From Clostridium facile (GTDB lineage Bacteria > Bacillota > Clostridia > Oscillospirales > Ruminococcaceae), in NCBI RefSeq assembly GCF_014297275.1, contig NZ_JACOQK010000001.1, positions 1,116,001 to 1,180,000 on the forward strand: 64,000 nucleotides of DNA, in the 5' to 3' direction. Position numbers and translations under genes: made by a program. The first letter of the stretch is position 1; every line of letters begins with the position of its first letter. Positions 19,810-27,723 of the stretch are shown here, one piece after another. A model generated the notes under the pieces. It saw nothing but the letters and a program-made list of their open reading frames with translations, had not been told where the DNA came from and did not search any database.

Positions 19810-20955
19810 TTAAAGATGAAAATATTGCGTAACAAATTCCCGCGCGGCTTGATCCGCCTGTAAAATATGTTCCAGGGTTACTTCTTGATACGGCAGAGAA
19901 AGTTCCAAAGCTTGTTTTACGACTTCCCCAATTTGCAGGAAGGAGATTTTCTCCTGTAAAAACAATTCCACCGCTTTTTCATTGGCGCCATTGACCAGAG
20001 TAGGATACAAACCACCCCTACTAATGGCCTCTTTACAGGCTGTTAGGCAATCGAATGTTTCATAATCCGGACGATAAAACGACAATGTCCCATAATCAAA
20101 CAAAGATAGCCGTTTGACATCACAATCCACACGTTCCGGATAAGTAAAGGCGTATTGGATGGGGATTTTCATATCCGGTGTACCCAGTTGGGCAATCACA
20201 GAACCATCCACATATTCCACAGCGGAATGGACAACACTTTCCCGCTGCACCACTATTTCTATATTTTCCGGCTTTTGCTGGAATAACCAAACCGCCTCGA
20301 TCAGCTCCAACCCTTTGTTCATTAAGGTAGCGCTATCAATCGTGATTTTTTTGCCCATGCTCCAGTTTGGATGGTTCAAAGCATCCTGTAACCCCACATG
20401 AAGCAGTTCCTGTTTTGTCTTTCCAAAAAACGGGCCACCGGAAGCAGTTAACAGAATTTTGCTGACCTGTTCTATTTTGTTTCCTTGCAATGACTGAAAA
20501 ATGGCAGAGTGTTCACTGTCCACCGGATACAGGTTTACCCTGTATTCCTTGACCGCTTTCATTACCAACTCACCGCCGGTTACCAAGGTCTCTTTATTTG
20601 CCAAAGCAATATCTTTGTGGGCATAGATCGCTTCCAAAGTTGGACGCAATCCAATCATCCCCACAACCGAGTTCAGCACCATTTCCGCTTCTGGAACTGT
20701 AGCAGCCTGGCACAGACCTTCCATGCCGGTGACAATTTGCACTTCCATGCCGTCCAATTCTTTCTGCAAAGGAACCAGGTATTCTTCTTCATATATACAC
20801 ACAAGGCTTGGATGGTATTCCCTGACTTGATTTGCCAACTGGTGATAATTGGATTTTGCCGCTAGCGCAACCACCTGGAATCCCTGTTTTTTTACCACAT
20901 CCAAAGCCTGGATTCCAATCGAACCAGTAGAACCCAGGATACTAATTCGTTTCAT
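19810..20955 (-). CDS. dxr: 1-deoxy-D-xylulose 5-phosphate reductoisomerase
   Basis: 381 residues. The N-terminus KRISILGSTGSIGIQALDVV is the NADPH-binding motif of Dxr. Metal and substrate motifs (LYPVDSEHSAIFQSLQG, LTASGGPFF, MNKGLELIEAVWLF) are intact. It makes methylerythritol 4-phosphate, the committed step of the MEP pathway. It is tightly packed between cdsA (15 bases) and rseP (24 bases). Confidence 0.97.
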   Translation of the reverse strand: MKRISILGSTGSIGIQALDVVKKQGFQVVALAAKSNYHQLANQVREYHPSLVCIYEEEYLVPLQKELDGMEVQIVTGMEGLCQAATVPEAEMVLNSVVGMIGLRPTLEAIYAHKDIALANKETLVTGGELVMKAVKEYRVNLYPVDSEHSAIFQSLQGNKIEQVSKILLTASGGPFFGKTKQELLHVGLQDALNHPNWSMGKKITIDSATLMNKGLELIEAVWLFQQKPENIEIVVQRESVVHSAVEYVDGSVIAQLGTPDMKIPIQYAFTYPERVDCDVKRLSLFDYGTLSFYRPDYETFDCLTACKEAISRGGLYPTLVNGANEKAVELFLQEKISFLQIGEVVKQALELSLPYQEVTLEHILQADQAAREFVTQYFHL

Positions 20956-20970
20956 TTTTACGTCCTTTCC

Positions 20971-21792
20971 TTACAAAATCGGGAAAAATCCAGCAAACAC
21001 ATAGATGACTGGGGCAACAAAAAAGATGCTGTCAAACCGATCCACTACCCCGCCATGCCCTGGAATTAAATTCCCAAAATCTTTTATTTTATACTGCCGT
21101 TTCACAATCGAAGCGGTTAAGTCCCCTAAAATTCCCACAAAAGAGCAGATAAATGCCAAAATCAACAATGGGATATAATTTTTTGCCGGGAATTCCAAAT
21201 GGCATACCGCGGTATAAATTAAAGTAAACACTACCGCCAAAACCAGATTGGTGACAATCCCACCAATGGCACCTTCCACCGTTTTGTTGGGGCTAATTTG
21301 AGGAGCCATTTTGTGTTTTCCAAAAGCACGCCCCACAAAATAAGCGCCGCCATCACAAATCCATGCCAACACAAAAATCAGCATAATGTAGTACAGGCTG
21401 TTAGGGGAAAAATCATCCCGGATATAAACCAGATTGGACAATGTAAAAGAAATTCCAAACGTCCCTAATACACAGATTGCCAAACCGGAAACGTGAAGCT
21501 GATTGTGGGTTTTGAGCAAAATGGTAAATATAATCAATAAAAATATTAAAATCGCTATCGTTCTCACATCTGGAAATCCATCCATTTTCATAAACGGGGC
21601 AGCGGCAGCAAAGACCATACACACAGCGGAAAACAGTTTCTGGGATAGATTACCGGTTGTCTTTAAAATCTCATAGGTTCCAATAACAGCAATCAAGGCA
21701 ATCCCGATATTTAACACAACCGTCTGGTAAAAACACAAAATAACAACCAGTACCGATAGCCCAACAACAGCGCTTAAAATCCTCTGTTTCAT
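20971..21792 (-). CDS. cdsA: Phosphatidate cytidylyltransferase
   Basis: 273 residues with about eight hydrophobic segments. The C-terminal CdsA signature GDLTASIVKRQYKIKDFG ... IPGHGGVVDRFDS is intact, and the DGGAYFVGRAFGKHK segment matches the family. It activates phosphatidate with CTP to CDP-diacylglycerol in the inner membrane, the precursor for phosphatidylglycerol and related lipids. It sits between uppS and dxr, the common order in Firmicutes. Confidence 0.96.
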   Translation of the reverse strand: MKQRILSAVVGLSVLVVILCFYQTVVLNIGIALIAVIGTYEILKTTGNLSQKLFSAVCMVFAAAAPFMKMDGFPDVRTIAILIFLLIIFTILLKTHNQLHVSGLAICVLGTFGISFTLSNLVYIRDDFSPNSLYYIMLIFVLAWICDGGAYFVGRAFGKHKMAPQISPNKTVEGAIGGIVTNLVLAVVFTLIYTAVCHLEFPAKNYIPLLILAFICSFVGILGDLTASIVKRQYKIKDFGNLIPGHGGVVDRFDSIFFVAPVIYVFAGFFPIL

Positions 21793-21822
21793 AATAGTTC
21801 AATTCTCTCCTTTAGTTTACTT

Positions 21823-22530
21823 TTAAATGCCTCCAAAGCGGCGGTTTCTTCTGGAATATTCCTCAATGGCACGGTCCAAATCTTTCACTTTAAAGTCTGG
21901 CCATAAAATATCATCCATAAACACATATTCCGCATAAGCTGACTGCCAAATTAAAAAATTGGATAACCGGTATTCCCCACTGGGACGAATAATTAAATCT
22001 ACATCCGGCATGCCAGCAGTATACATGTGGCCAGAAAGAGTCTGTTCGGTAATCTCTTCGATAGCGAGCTTCCCTTCTTCAACTTCCTGAGCAATCTGTT
22101 TCGCGGCATGGGTAATCTCCGCACGACCGCCATAGTTCAACGCAATACTGAACACCAGCCCAGTAGCATTTTTACTGGCTTCCTCTGATTTTGCCATTTT
22201 ATCTTGGATATCCTGATCAAATCCAGACCAATCCCCTATAAAACGAATGCGGATATTTTCCTTAACATATTTATCAATTTCCTTTAGGTAATAACGCAGC
22301 AGATTAATAATGGAACTAACTTCTTCTTGTGGGCGCGCCCAGTTTTCGGTAGAAAAAGCGAATACTGTCAGGTTTTTTACTCCCAATTCGTTGCATCTGC
22401 GGGCAATAGATTTGATGAGCTTGGCGCCAGCAGTGTGTCCAGCGGAACGAGGCAAGCCTCTTTTTTTTGCCCAGCGTCCATTTCCGTCCATAATAATGCC
22501 AATATGCTTTGGAATTGTTAACTGTTCCAT
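21823..22530 (-). CDS. uppS: Undecaprenyl diphosphate synthase
   Basis: 235 residues. HIGIIMDGNGRWAKKRGLPR carries the catalytic Asp and diphosphate-binding residues. FAFSTENWARP and the C-terminal IIRPSGEYRLSNFLIWQSAY motif are also present. It condenses isopentenyl diphosphate onto farnesyl diphosphate to make C55 undecaprenyl diphosphate, the cell-wall lipid carrier. Between it and frr (22531-22598) a hairpin GGGGAGCT ... AGCTCCCC is present, with its T run on the plus strand only, so it probably does not stop this operon. Confidence 0.97.
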   Translation of the reverse strand: MEQLTIPKHIGIIMDGNGRWAKKRGLPRSAGHTAGAKLIKSIARRCNELGVKNLTVFAFSTENWARPQEEVSSIINLLRYYLKEIDKYVKENIRIRFIGDWSGFDQDIQDKMAKSEEASKNATGLVFSIALNYGGRAEITHAAKQIAQEVEEGKLAIEEITEQTLSGHMYTAGMPDVDLIIRPSGEYRLSNFLIWQSAYAEYVFMDDILWPDFKVKDLDRAIEEYSRRNRRFGGI

Positions 22531-22598
22531 TCCAAATACCTCCTAAACTGACAATGGGGAGCTCATTGTTGATAAGCTCCCCCTTTTTTCGTTTCTTA

Positions 22599-23153
22599 CT
22601 AGATTTCCATAATTTCTTTTTCTTTTGCAGCCGCAATCTCATCGATAACTTTACAGAATTTATCAACAGAAACCTGTAATTTCTTTTCGCCATCTTTGAT
22701 TTCGTCCTCACTGACGCCGCCTTCTTTTTTCAATGCCTTTAACTTATCCATATAATCCCGACGAATGTTACGGACAGCCACTTTTGCTTCCTCACGGAGT
22801 TTGTGAACATCCTTTACAATCTCTTTACGGCGTTCCTCTGTCAGTTGAGGGAAAGCAATGCGGATTACTTTACCGTCATTGGTTGGGTTGATCCCTAAAT
22901 CAGAAGTTTGGATTGCTTTTTCAATCGCTTTTAAGCTGCTAGCATCCCAAGGACTGATTACCAGAATACGGGCTTCCGCTACCGAAACAGCCGCCATCTG
23001 GTTGATTTGGGTTGGCACACCATAGTAGTCTACCATAATTTTATCCAATACAGCAGGGTTCGCACGGCCAGCACGGATGGTGGTATATTCATGCTCCAAA
23101 CGGTCGGCGGTTTTTTGCATTTTTTCCTCTGCTTTTTTCAAAAGTTCTTTCAT
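22599..23153 (-). CDS. frr: Ribosome recycling factor
   Basis: 184 residues, the standard length. It begins MKELLKKAEEKMQKTADRLE and contains YTTIRAGRANPAVLDKIMVDYYG, VISPWDASSLKAIEKAI and LTEERRKEIVK, all family signatures. It splits post-termination ribosomes together with EF-G. It lies 19 bases after pyrH, the near-universal order. Confidence 0.98.
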   Translation of the reverse strand: MKELLKKAEEKMQKTADRLEHEYTTIRAGRANPAVLDKIMVDYYGVPTQINQMAAVSVAEARILVISPWDASSLKAIEKAIQTSDLGINPTNDGKVIRIAFPQLTEERRKEIVKDVHKLREEAKVAVRNIRRDYMDKLKALKKEGGVSEDEIKDGEKKLQVSVDKFCKVIDEIAAAKEKEIMEI

Positions 23154-23172
23154 CTGTCTTTCCTCCTGTAAA

Positions 23173-23877
23173 CTATTTTACAATGGTTCCAATCGGCTCG
23201 CCCAAACCAGCCTTAACAATGTTTTCTGGCTGAGCCAAGTTAAATACCAGAATTGGAATATTATTGTCTTTGCACATAGCAGCCGCAGTGCTATCCATTA
23301 CATTTAAACCTTTTGCGATTACTTCATCAAAGGTGAGATTATCATATTTTACAGCGTCGTCATATTTATTTGGGTCTTTGTCGTAAACACCGTCTACCAT
23401 GGTTGCTTTAAAAATGATGTCCGCTTCAATCTCAGCTGCACGCAACGCTGCCGCTGTATCCGTAGAGAAGAATGGGTTTCCAGTACCACAGCCAAAAATG
23501 ACAATACGCCCTTTTTCCATATGGCGCATCGCCCGGTTGCGAATGTATGGCTCCGCTACTTCCTGCATGGTAATCGCGGTTTGTACCCGTACAATCGCGC
23601 CCTGTTCTTCCAGAGCATCCGCCACGCCAAGAGCGTTCATGGTGGTTCCCAACATACCAATATGGTCAGCGCGGGTACGGTCCATTGCCCCGCTGGAACG
23701 GCCCCTCCAGAAATTGCCCCCGCCTACTACGATGGCAACCTGTGTGCCCAAATCACTTAATTTTTTTATTTGTTCGCAAATTGGATTAATTACATCATAA
23801 TTCAGGCCGAATTTTTTATCGCCAGCTAAAGCTTCACCGCTTAATTTTAACAATACTCGCTTATATTTGGGTTCCAT
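23173..23877 (-). CDS. pyrH: UMP kinase
   Basis: 234 residues, amino-acid-kinase fold. [14 protein letters not shown] binds phosphates, [14 protein letters not shown] is the glycine-rich loop, and [17 protein letters not shown] is the nucleotide-binding region. It phosphorylates UMP to UDP and is normally activated by GTP. It is first in the operon; rpsB and tsf, which usually precede it, are absent because a promoter and an unrelated intergenic region lie directly upstream. Confidence 0.98.
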   Translation of the reverse strand: MEPKYKRVLLKLSGEALAGDKKFGLNYDVINPICEQIKKLSDLGTQVAIVVGGGNFWRGRSSGAMDRTRADHIGMLGTTMNALGVADALEEQGAIVRVQTAITMQEVAEPYIRNRAMRHMEKGRIVIFGCGTGNPFFSTDTAAALRAAEIEADIIFKATMVDGVYDKDPNKYDDAVKYDNLTFDEVIAKGLNVMDSTAAAMCKDNNIPILVFNLAQPENIVKAGLGEPIGTIVK

Positions 23878-23931
23878 GTGTTAAACCTCCATCTTCTCAA
23901 TATTGCGTTTTAGCAGATTAATCTAACCTAT

Positions 23932-23960
23932 ATTTTACATGAAATACAGGCAAATGTAAA
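23932..23960 (-). promoter_or_regulatory. Promoter of the pyrH-polC operon
   Basis: Minus strand -35 TTTACA (23955-23960), 17-base spacer, -10 TAAAAT (23932-23937), about 55 bases before the pyrH start. It shows that the operon starts at pyrH here. Confidence 0.7.
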
Positions 23961-24123
23961 GTGCATTTCAATAACTTATCACAAAAATAGTGTGAATTTA
24001 TGCAAAGCATTAACAAATACAACAAATTTTTTATTTCTTTTGGTAATTGAACTACCAATCCTTTTTTATGGAAAAAATTTTTCCTATAAAAATAGTAAGT
24101 AAAATGAAAAAACTCAAAAAGGC

Positions 24124-24176
24124 AGATAGACAAAAACAGGCTATTTTTCATACAAACAGCCTGTTTTCTATCTGAT
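24124..24176 (-). terminator. Terminator of the HTH regulator gene
   Basis: AAAACAGGCT / AGCCTGTTTT stem extended by outer AGATAG / CTATCT pairing, with TTTTTG on the minus strand. The same core hairpin recurs at 25279-25313. Confidence 0.7.
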
Positions 24177-24297
24177 TCCCTCAATAATTAGTAACTGATT
24201 ATTCGTTACTATAAAAATGATAAATGACAAGAAGATATTTTCTGCTATACAAAAGATAGGTCCTATACAAAACATACAACCAGAAACTAATGTATTG

Positions 24298-24534
24298 TTA
24301 TTCATCATCTAAGTCAAAAAATACTTTATCATCAAAAAAATCTTTGAGTTCTATTTGTAGCCCTAAGCATATGCGCAAAATCGTTAATAATGTGGGATTT
24401 TTGCTTGTGCCATCTATAATACTGTTCACTGTTGATTGGGAGATTCCGGACAGCATAGCAAGGCCATTGATTGTAATATGATTTTGTTCACATAGTTGCA
24501 AAATCCTCAATCTTACAGCTTCTGATAAATTCAT
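24298..24534 (-). CDS. Small XRE-type HTH transcriptional regulator
   Basis: 78 residues, essentially a bare helix-turn-helix domain: MNLSEAVRLRILQLCEQ, then INGLAMLSGISQSTVNSIIDG as the recognition helices, ending in an acidic FFDD...DLDDE tail. It is likely a DNA-binding repressor. It is divergent from the 24611 gene, with a perfect 7-base-arm palindrome between them, so autoregulation and control of the neighbour are plausible. A paralogue with the same N-terminus and the FFDD end is encoded at 25056-25277. Confidence 0.8.
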   Translation of the reverse strand: MNLSEAVRLRILQLCEQNHITINGLAMLSGISQSTVNSIIDGTSKNPTLLTILRICLGLQIELKDFFDDKVFFDLDDE

Positions 24535-24581
24535 AACACCGCCTCCTTATAAACATAGTATAACAGCATTGCATCCCAATA

Positions 24582-24599
24582 TTAACGATAAATCGTTAA
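24582..24599. promoter_or_regulatory. Palindromic operator candidate
   Basis: TTAACGA, TAAA, TCGTTAA: a perfect inverted repeat between two divergent genes. It abuts the AAGGAGG ribosome-binding site of the 24611 gene, which suits repression by the flanking HTH protein. Confidence 0.6.
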
Positions 24600-24610
24600 G
24601 GAGGATTTAT

Positions 24611-24946
24611 ATGACGAAAGCTTTATTTGAAAATTTATTGGATCAATTAGAACAAGATTTACAGCTAGAAAAAAGTCATGATTTTATTGGCGAATTATGT
24701 GAAGAAAGAGCCGAAATTATGCATATGGCCATTGTAAAAAACCAAGAGTACAAACAACACATGAACATTATAAAACAACTAAGAATGGAAATCCGAGATA
24801 CTTTTCAGGATTATAGGCTGGTTTTTGAATACATTGAAAAATACGATAAAATAAAACGTGAAAACCAATATTTATATGAAAAACAGATGTATAAACATGG
24901 TGTTTATGACGGTATAATGCTCCTATTGGAGGGGATGAAAAAGTAG
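24611..24946 (+). CDS. Hypothetical helical protein
   Basis: 111 residues from the ATG preceded by AAGGAGG; an upstream in-frame start at 24569 would run through the palindrome and is not favoured. It is rich in Glu, Lys and Gln, predicted helical or coiled coil throughout (LLDQLEQDLQLEKSHDFIGE, EYKQHMNIIKQLRMEIRDTF, KIKRENQYLYEKQMYKHG). I see no signal peptide and no catalytic motif. It is flanked on each side by small paralogous HTH genes. I do not know its function. Confidence 0.75.
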   Translation: MTKALFENLLDQLEQDLQLEKSHDFIGELCEERAEIMHMAIVKNQEYKQHMNIIKQLRMEIRDTFQDYRLVFEYIEKYDKIKRENQYLYEKQMYKHGVYDGIMLLLEGMKK

Positions 24947-25055
24947 ATGATACCAGTTTTTTAGAATTGGAAAAAGACTTATAAACAACAGGCTTGTTTG
25001 AAAAACAGCCTAAATAATATCCTTTTATTTTATTAGAAAAGGAACTGTGATTAAA

Positions 25056-25277
25056 ATGAATTTGAACGAAGCTGTTCAGCAACGCATATTAAATCTTTGC
25101 AAAGAAAAAAGTATTCCTCTTAATCAACTTACCTATTTATCCAATTTATCTCCAGCCGACCTGGAAGGATTAATCAACAAATCAAAAGATATTGATATCA
25201 TAACGACAAATAAACTCTGTGTTGCGTTTCAAATTTCATTAAAAGAATTTTTTGATGACGATCTATTTCGTAAGTAA
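25056..25277 (+). CDS. Small HTH regulator, paralogue of the 24298 gene
   Basis: 73 residues from the ATG at 25056; a GTG three codons earlier (25047) is closer to the AAGGA motif and is an alternative. MNLNEAVQQRILNLCKEK aligns with the start of the 24298 protein, and ISLKEFFDDDLF matches its end. The recognition-helix region (NQLTYLSNLSPADLEGLIN) has diverged, so it probably reads a different site. It follows the helical-protein gene on the same strand. Confidence 0.7.
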   Translation: MNLNEAVQQRILNLCKEKSIPLNQLTYLSNLSPADLEGLINKSKDIDIITTNKLCVAFQISLKEFFDDDLFRK

Positions 25278-25278
25278 T

Positions 25279-25313
25279 GAAAAAACAGGCTATATAGAAC
25301 AGCCTGTTTTTTC
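25279..25313. terminator. Bidirectional terminator between HTH gene and birA
   Basis: GAAAAAACAGGCT / AGCCTGTTTTTTC, 9-base loop, with A and T tracts on both sides, between convergent genes. Confidence 0.9.
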
Positions 25314-25324
25314 ATTTTATTCAT

Positions 25325-26248
25325 TCATAAACAGATGGTTTTTCCAGTGTTCTGCTCCACTGCCTGTAAGGTGTAATCTTCCGCAATGCCTGCATACTCC
25401 CAATCCCCTTCCGGCATGGATTGGAAACTATAATGGTGCCAATACTGCTGAAAAACAGACCCAAATTGTCCCTGGCAAAACTGGTGATAGATAATGTCAA
25501 GATGGTTCAAAACCGCCGCTGCAAGCTGTTTCCGGTCCTGTTCCCGTTGGGTCACCAGCAACAAAGAGGTCATCCCATCCGGCAGTTCATCCTCATCCGC
25601 GTTGACCTGGATACCAATCCCCGCTATGGTATAATCTAGTTGCTCTATACTGCCGAAACTTTCCAGTAAAATCCCACATAGTTTTTTTCCGTGACAGTAA
25701 AGGGAGTACGGCCATTGGCACTGGATTTTTTCCTGGGTTACCTGTTCCAGCGCTAAGCAAACCGCGGTTTGTACACAAATGGTGAGTTTCGGCAGCTGCA
25801 TGACGCCGATTTCCGGGCGCAGCACAACTGAAAGATAAATCCCTTTTCCCGGAGCGGCTTCCCATTGGCTGTGTTTCTTACCTCGGCCTTTCGTTTGATA
25901 TTCGGAAATCACTACATGCCCTTCTGGCTGATTTTGTTCCGCCAGCTGTTTGGCGAAATCATTGGTGGAAGAAGTGTTGGTTAAATGATGGATAGAATAA
26001 GATAAAAATTTGGAGTGTAGTAAATCAGTCAATTCGGATTCAAACAAGATATCTGGTGTACCAACCAAGCGGTATCCCTTTCTGGTTTTGGATTCAATTA
26101 CATAGCCCAGGGCTTCCAGTTGTTTAATCGACTTCCAAACCGCTGCCCTTGTCACCCCAAACCTCTGACTCAATTCCTCACCCGAATGGTATTCATTCGA
26201 TTGTTTTAACAGCTCCAATATCTTTTCTTTCACCAGATACACCTCCAT
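25325..26248 (-). CDS. birA: BirA-like biotin ligase/repressor with altered active site
   Basis: 307 residues: an N-terminal winged helix (SGEELSQRFGVTRAAVWKSIKQL), a central BPL/LplA domain (TSSTNDFAKQLAEQ, GKGIYLSVVLRP), and a C-terminal domain that ends at GKTICL, slightly short for the family. Normal BirA makes biotinyl-AMP and biotinylates acyl-CoA carboxylases; with an HTH it also represses biotin genes. Two key motifs deviate. The GRGRxxR motif reads GRGKKHSQW (about 121-129), and the KWPND motif with its catalytic Lys reads QWPYS (about 178-182). Ligase activity is therefore doubtful and a purely regulatory role is possible. The gene is alone between terminators. Confidence 0.85.
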   Translation of the reverse strand: MEVYLVKEKILELLKQSNEYHSGEELSQRFGVTRAAVWKSIKQLEALGYVIESKTRKGYRLVGTPDILFESELTDLLHSKFLSYSIHHLTNTSSTNDFAKQLAEQNQPEGHVVISEYQTKGRGKKHSQWEAAPGKGIYLSVVLRPEIGVMQLPKLTICVQTAVCLALEQVTQEKIQCQWPYSLYCHGKKLCGILLESFGSIEQLDYTIAGIGIQVNADEDELPDGMTSLLLVTQREQDRKQLAAAVLNHLDIIYHQFCQGQFGSVFQQYWHHYSFQSMPEGDWEYAGIAEDYTLQAVEQNTGKTICL

Positions 26249-26292
26249 TTAAAATTAGTTCCATTTTATCATAAATGTCCCCTATCTTCAAC

Positions 26293-26321
26293 TTGCCGAA
26301 TGAGCTGTTTTGGATTATAAT
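26293..26321 (+). promoter_or_regulatory. Promoter of the 26353 gene
   Basis: -35 TTGCCG (26293-26298), 17-base spacer, -10 TATAAT (26316-26321), 31 bases before the start codon. Confidence 0.65.
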
Positions 26322-26352
26322 AATAGATAATGTATTGTTTGGGGAGGAACTT

Positions 26353-26610
26353 ATGAAATACAAACACTTTGATATGCCAAATTTAGATTATTTCCAGTTT
26401 AAAAATATATATAGTGGAAGTATCCATCAGGAATTCCAATATAAAATCTTTCCTATGGAAAACACCCTAAAAGCCGCTGTATGGATTGGACCGTTCTGTT
26501 ACGAAAAAAGCGAGTTATTGGCGGAACAGGAGTTTCCTCTGGACCAGGATGGTTTTGTTGCTTGCCTGGATTGGATTGACCAGCAGTATGAAAACCAATC
26601 CCACCAATAA
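26353..26610 (+). CDS. Small hypothetical protein
   Basis: 85 residues from the ATG after GGGGAGGAACTT. It is acidic and aromatic (MPNLDYFQFKNIYSG, LDWIDQQYENQSHQ), with no signal peptide or TM segment. It has its own promoter upstream and a GC-rich terminator downstream, so it is a real single-gene unit. I do not recognise the family. Confidence 0.7.
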   Translation: MKYKHFDMPNLDYFQFKNIYSGSIHQEFQYKIFPMENTLKAAVWIGPFCYEKSELLAEQEFPLDQDGFVACLDWIDQQYENQSHQ

Positions 26611-26636
26611 AACAACTTTTTATTTTGACTTTTTGG

Positions 26637-26666
26637 GCGGGGAATTTCAGATAATCCCCGCTCTTT
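26637..26666 (+). terminator. Terminator of the 26353 gene
   Basis: GCGGGGA / TCCCCGC stem with an 11-base loop followed by TCTTTTCTT on the plus strand. Confidence 0.75.
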
Positions 26667-26707
26667 TCTTATTTTACGCCAAATTAAAGAAATTTTAATC
26701 CAAATAA

Positions 26708-26740
26708 CAAACTGCCAGTAAAAAATCTACTGGCAGTTTG
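26708..26740 (-). terminator. Hairpin after the DUF2798 gene
   Basis: CAAACTGCCAGTA / TACTGGCAGTTTG, 7-base loop, close to the 3' end of the minus-strand gene. It has only a weak T run. Confidence 0.55.
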
Positions 26741-26758
26741 TCTTGACCATAACAAGCA

Positions 26759-27274
26759 TTATTCCGCAAATCCATTTTGTATCATTTCCCGTTCTATCGA
26801 TTTTTCTTCCTTATGATTGGTACGACTAAAAATACAGCGGAAAATCCATCTGCAAAGTGGACCTACCACAAAGATCTGCAATGGAAAGGCAATAATAAAG
26901 TTGAGTACCATGGCTTGAATCCATATCACTAAAATATTGACTGTTAACCCGCTGGACTCAATTGTTCCCAACAGGCTCATCAGTGGAACCATAGTACAAA
27001 CAGTAAATGTTTGGATGCACAAAATTTTGAAAATAGGTCTATCCTGCGGCAACGCTATCCGCAAAGCAAGGTATTTTGCTGTCCTACTGGCGATAAAAAA
27101 GGCACATAAAAACCCGATCAGCCATTCCAACGGAAATGATATCGCCGCATGAACAAAAGTACCATACTGCAATCCGCCTGTATGAAGCGCTACATTGTAT
27201 ACTCCCATAAGAAAAATCATACAGCCAGAGGTTAATAAAGTAAAAATAAACTCTTGAAATTTTGTTTTTGGCAT
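26759..27274 (-). CDS. DUF2798-like integral membrane protein
   Basis: 171 residues from MPKTKFQEF, preceded by AAGGAGGG; the ORF extends upstream without a ribosome site. Four membrane segments are arranged as two similar halves (FIFTLLTSGCMIFLMGVYNV and ILCIQTFTVCTMVPLMSLLG each open a half; FPLEWLIGFLCAFFIA and FPLQIFVVGPLCRWIF each close one). That duplication is typical of the DUF2798 family, of unknown function. A terminator-like hairpin lies directly upstream in the leader (27294-27337), which suggests attenuation. Confidence 0.8.
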   Translation of the reverse strand: MPKTKFQEFIFTLLTSGCMIFLMGVYNVALHTGGLQYGTFVHAAISFPLEWLIGFLCAFFIASRTAKYLALRIALPQDRPIFKILCIQTFTVCTMVPLMSLLGTIESSGLTVNILVIWIQAMVLNFIIAFPLQIFVVGPLCRWIFRCIFSRTNHKEEKSIEREMIQNGFAE

Positions 27275-27293
27275 AAAAACCCTCCTTAAAAAG

Positions 27294-27337
27294 TAAAAAA
27301 ATGCCGCCCAACCGTCCGACAATGGTTAGGCGACATT
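27294..27337 (-). promoter_or_regulatory. Attenuator-like hairpin in leader of the DUF2798 gene
   Basis: Minus strand: GTCGCCTAACC / GGTTGGGCGGC stem with G-U pairs, 8-base loop, followed by seven T residues. It ends about 20 bases before the start codon and just upstream of the ribosome-binding site. It could be a transcription attenuator or the end of an unseen short transcript. TATAAT-like boxes lie upstream near 27350 and 27375. Confidence 0.5.
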
Positions 27338-27489
27338 TAATGTCTTAATTATTATAACAGTTTCTTTTTTATTATACCATAGGAATAACAAACAAAAATA
27401 GTTTGATTGTTTTATACAACTAAAATAAAATTATTTTCTTTCGTATGGTCATCCTTTTTCCTCAAATAATAAATTTGAGGTGATTTAAC

Positions 27490-27678
27490 ATGGGGTATCA
27501 AAATCTGAATGAACTAATCCAAAATAGCAAAACTTCCTGCGATTACTTTTATTATTTACCAGTGAAAACACAAATTCGATTTTACTAATCACAAGATTCT
27601 AGCCACACATTGTCTAACTTACACGCTACTGTAGATCAAGTAGAACGCTATTCAAATCCGGTTAAGTGGCTTGTTTAA
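27490..27678 (+). pseudogene. Small gene interrupted by an in-frame TAA
   Basis: ATG with ribosome site GAGGTGATTT. It encodes MGYQNLNELIQNSK followed by YFYYLPVKTQIRFY, then TAA at 27586-27588. The same frame goes on as SQDSSHTLSNLHATVDQVER and ends at 27678. The whole has the look of the small clostridial proteins of about 60 residues that start like M-x-Y-Q-x-L-N-E-L and contain a YFxxLP motif; that family resemblance is from memory. The stop splits it, so it is probably a dead gene. If the stop is real, the first 32 residues alone could still be made. Confidence 0.5.
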
Positions 27679-27723
27679 AAGAATACAAGCCTTAAAATAG
27701 GTTATACTGAAACTACCAGCTTG

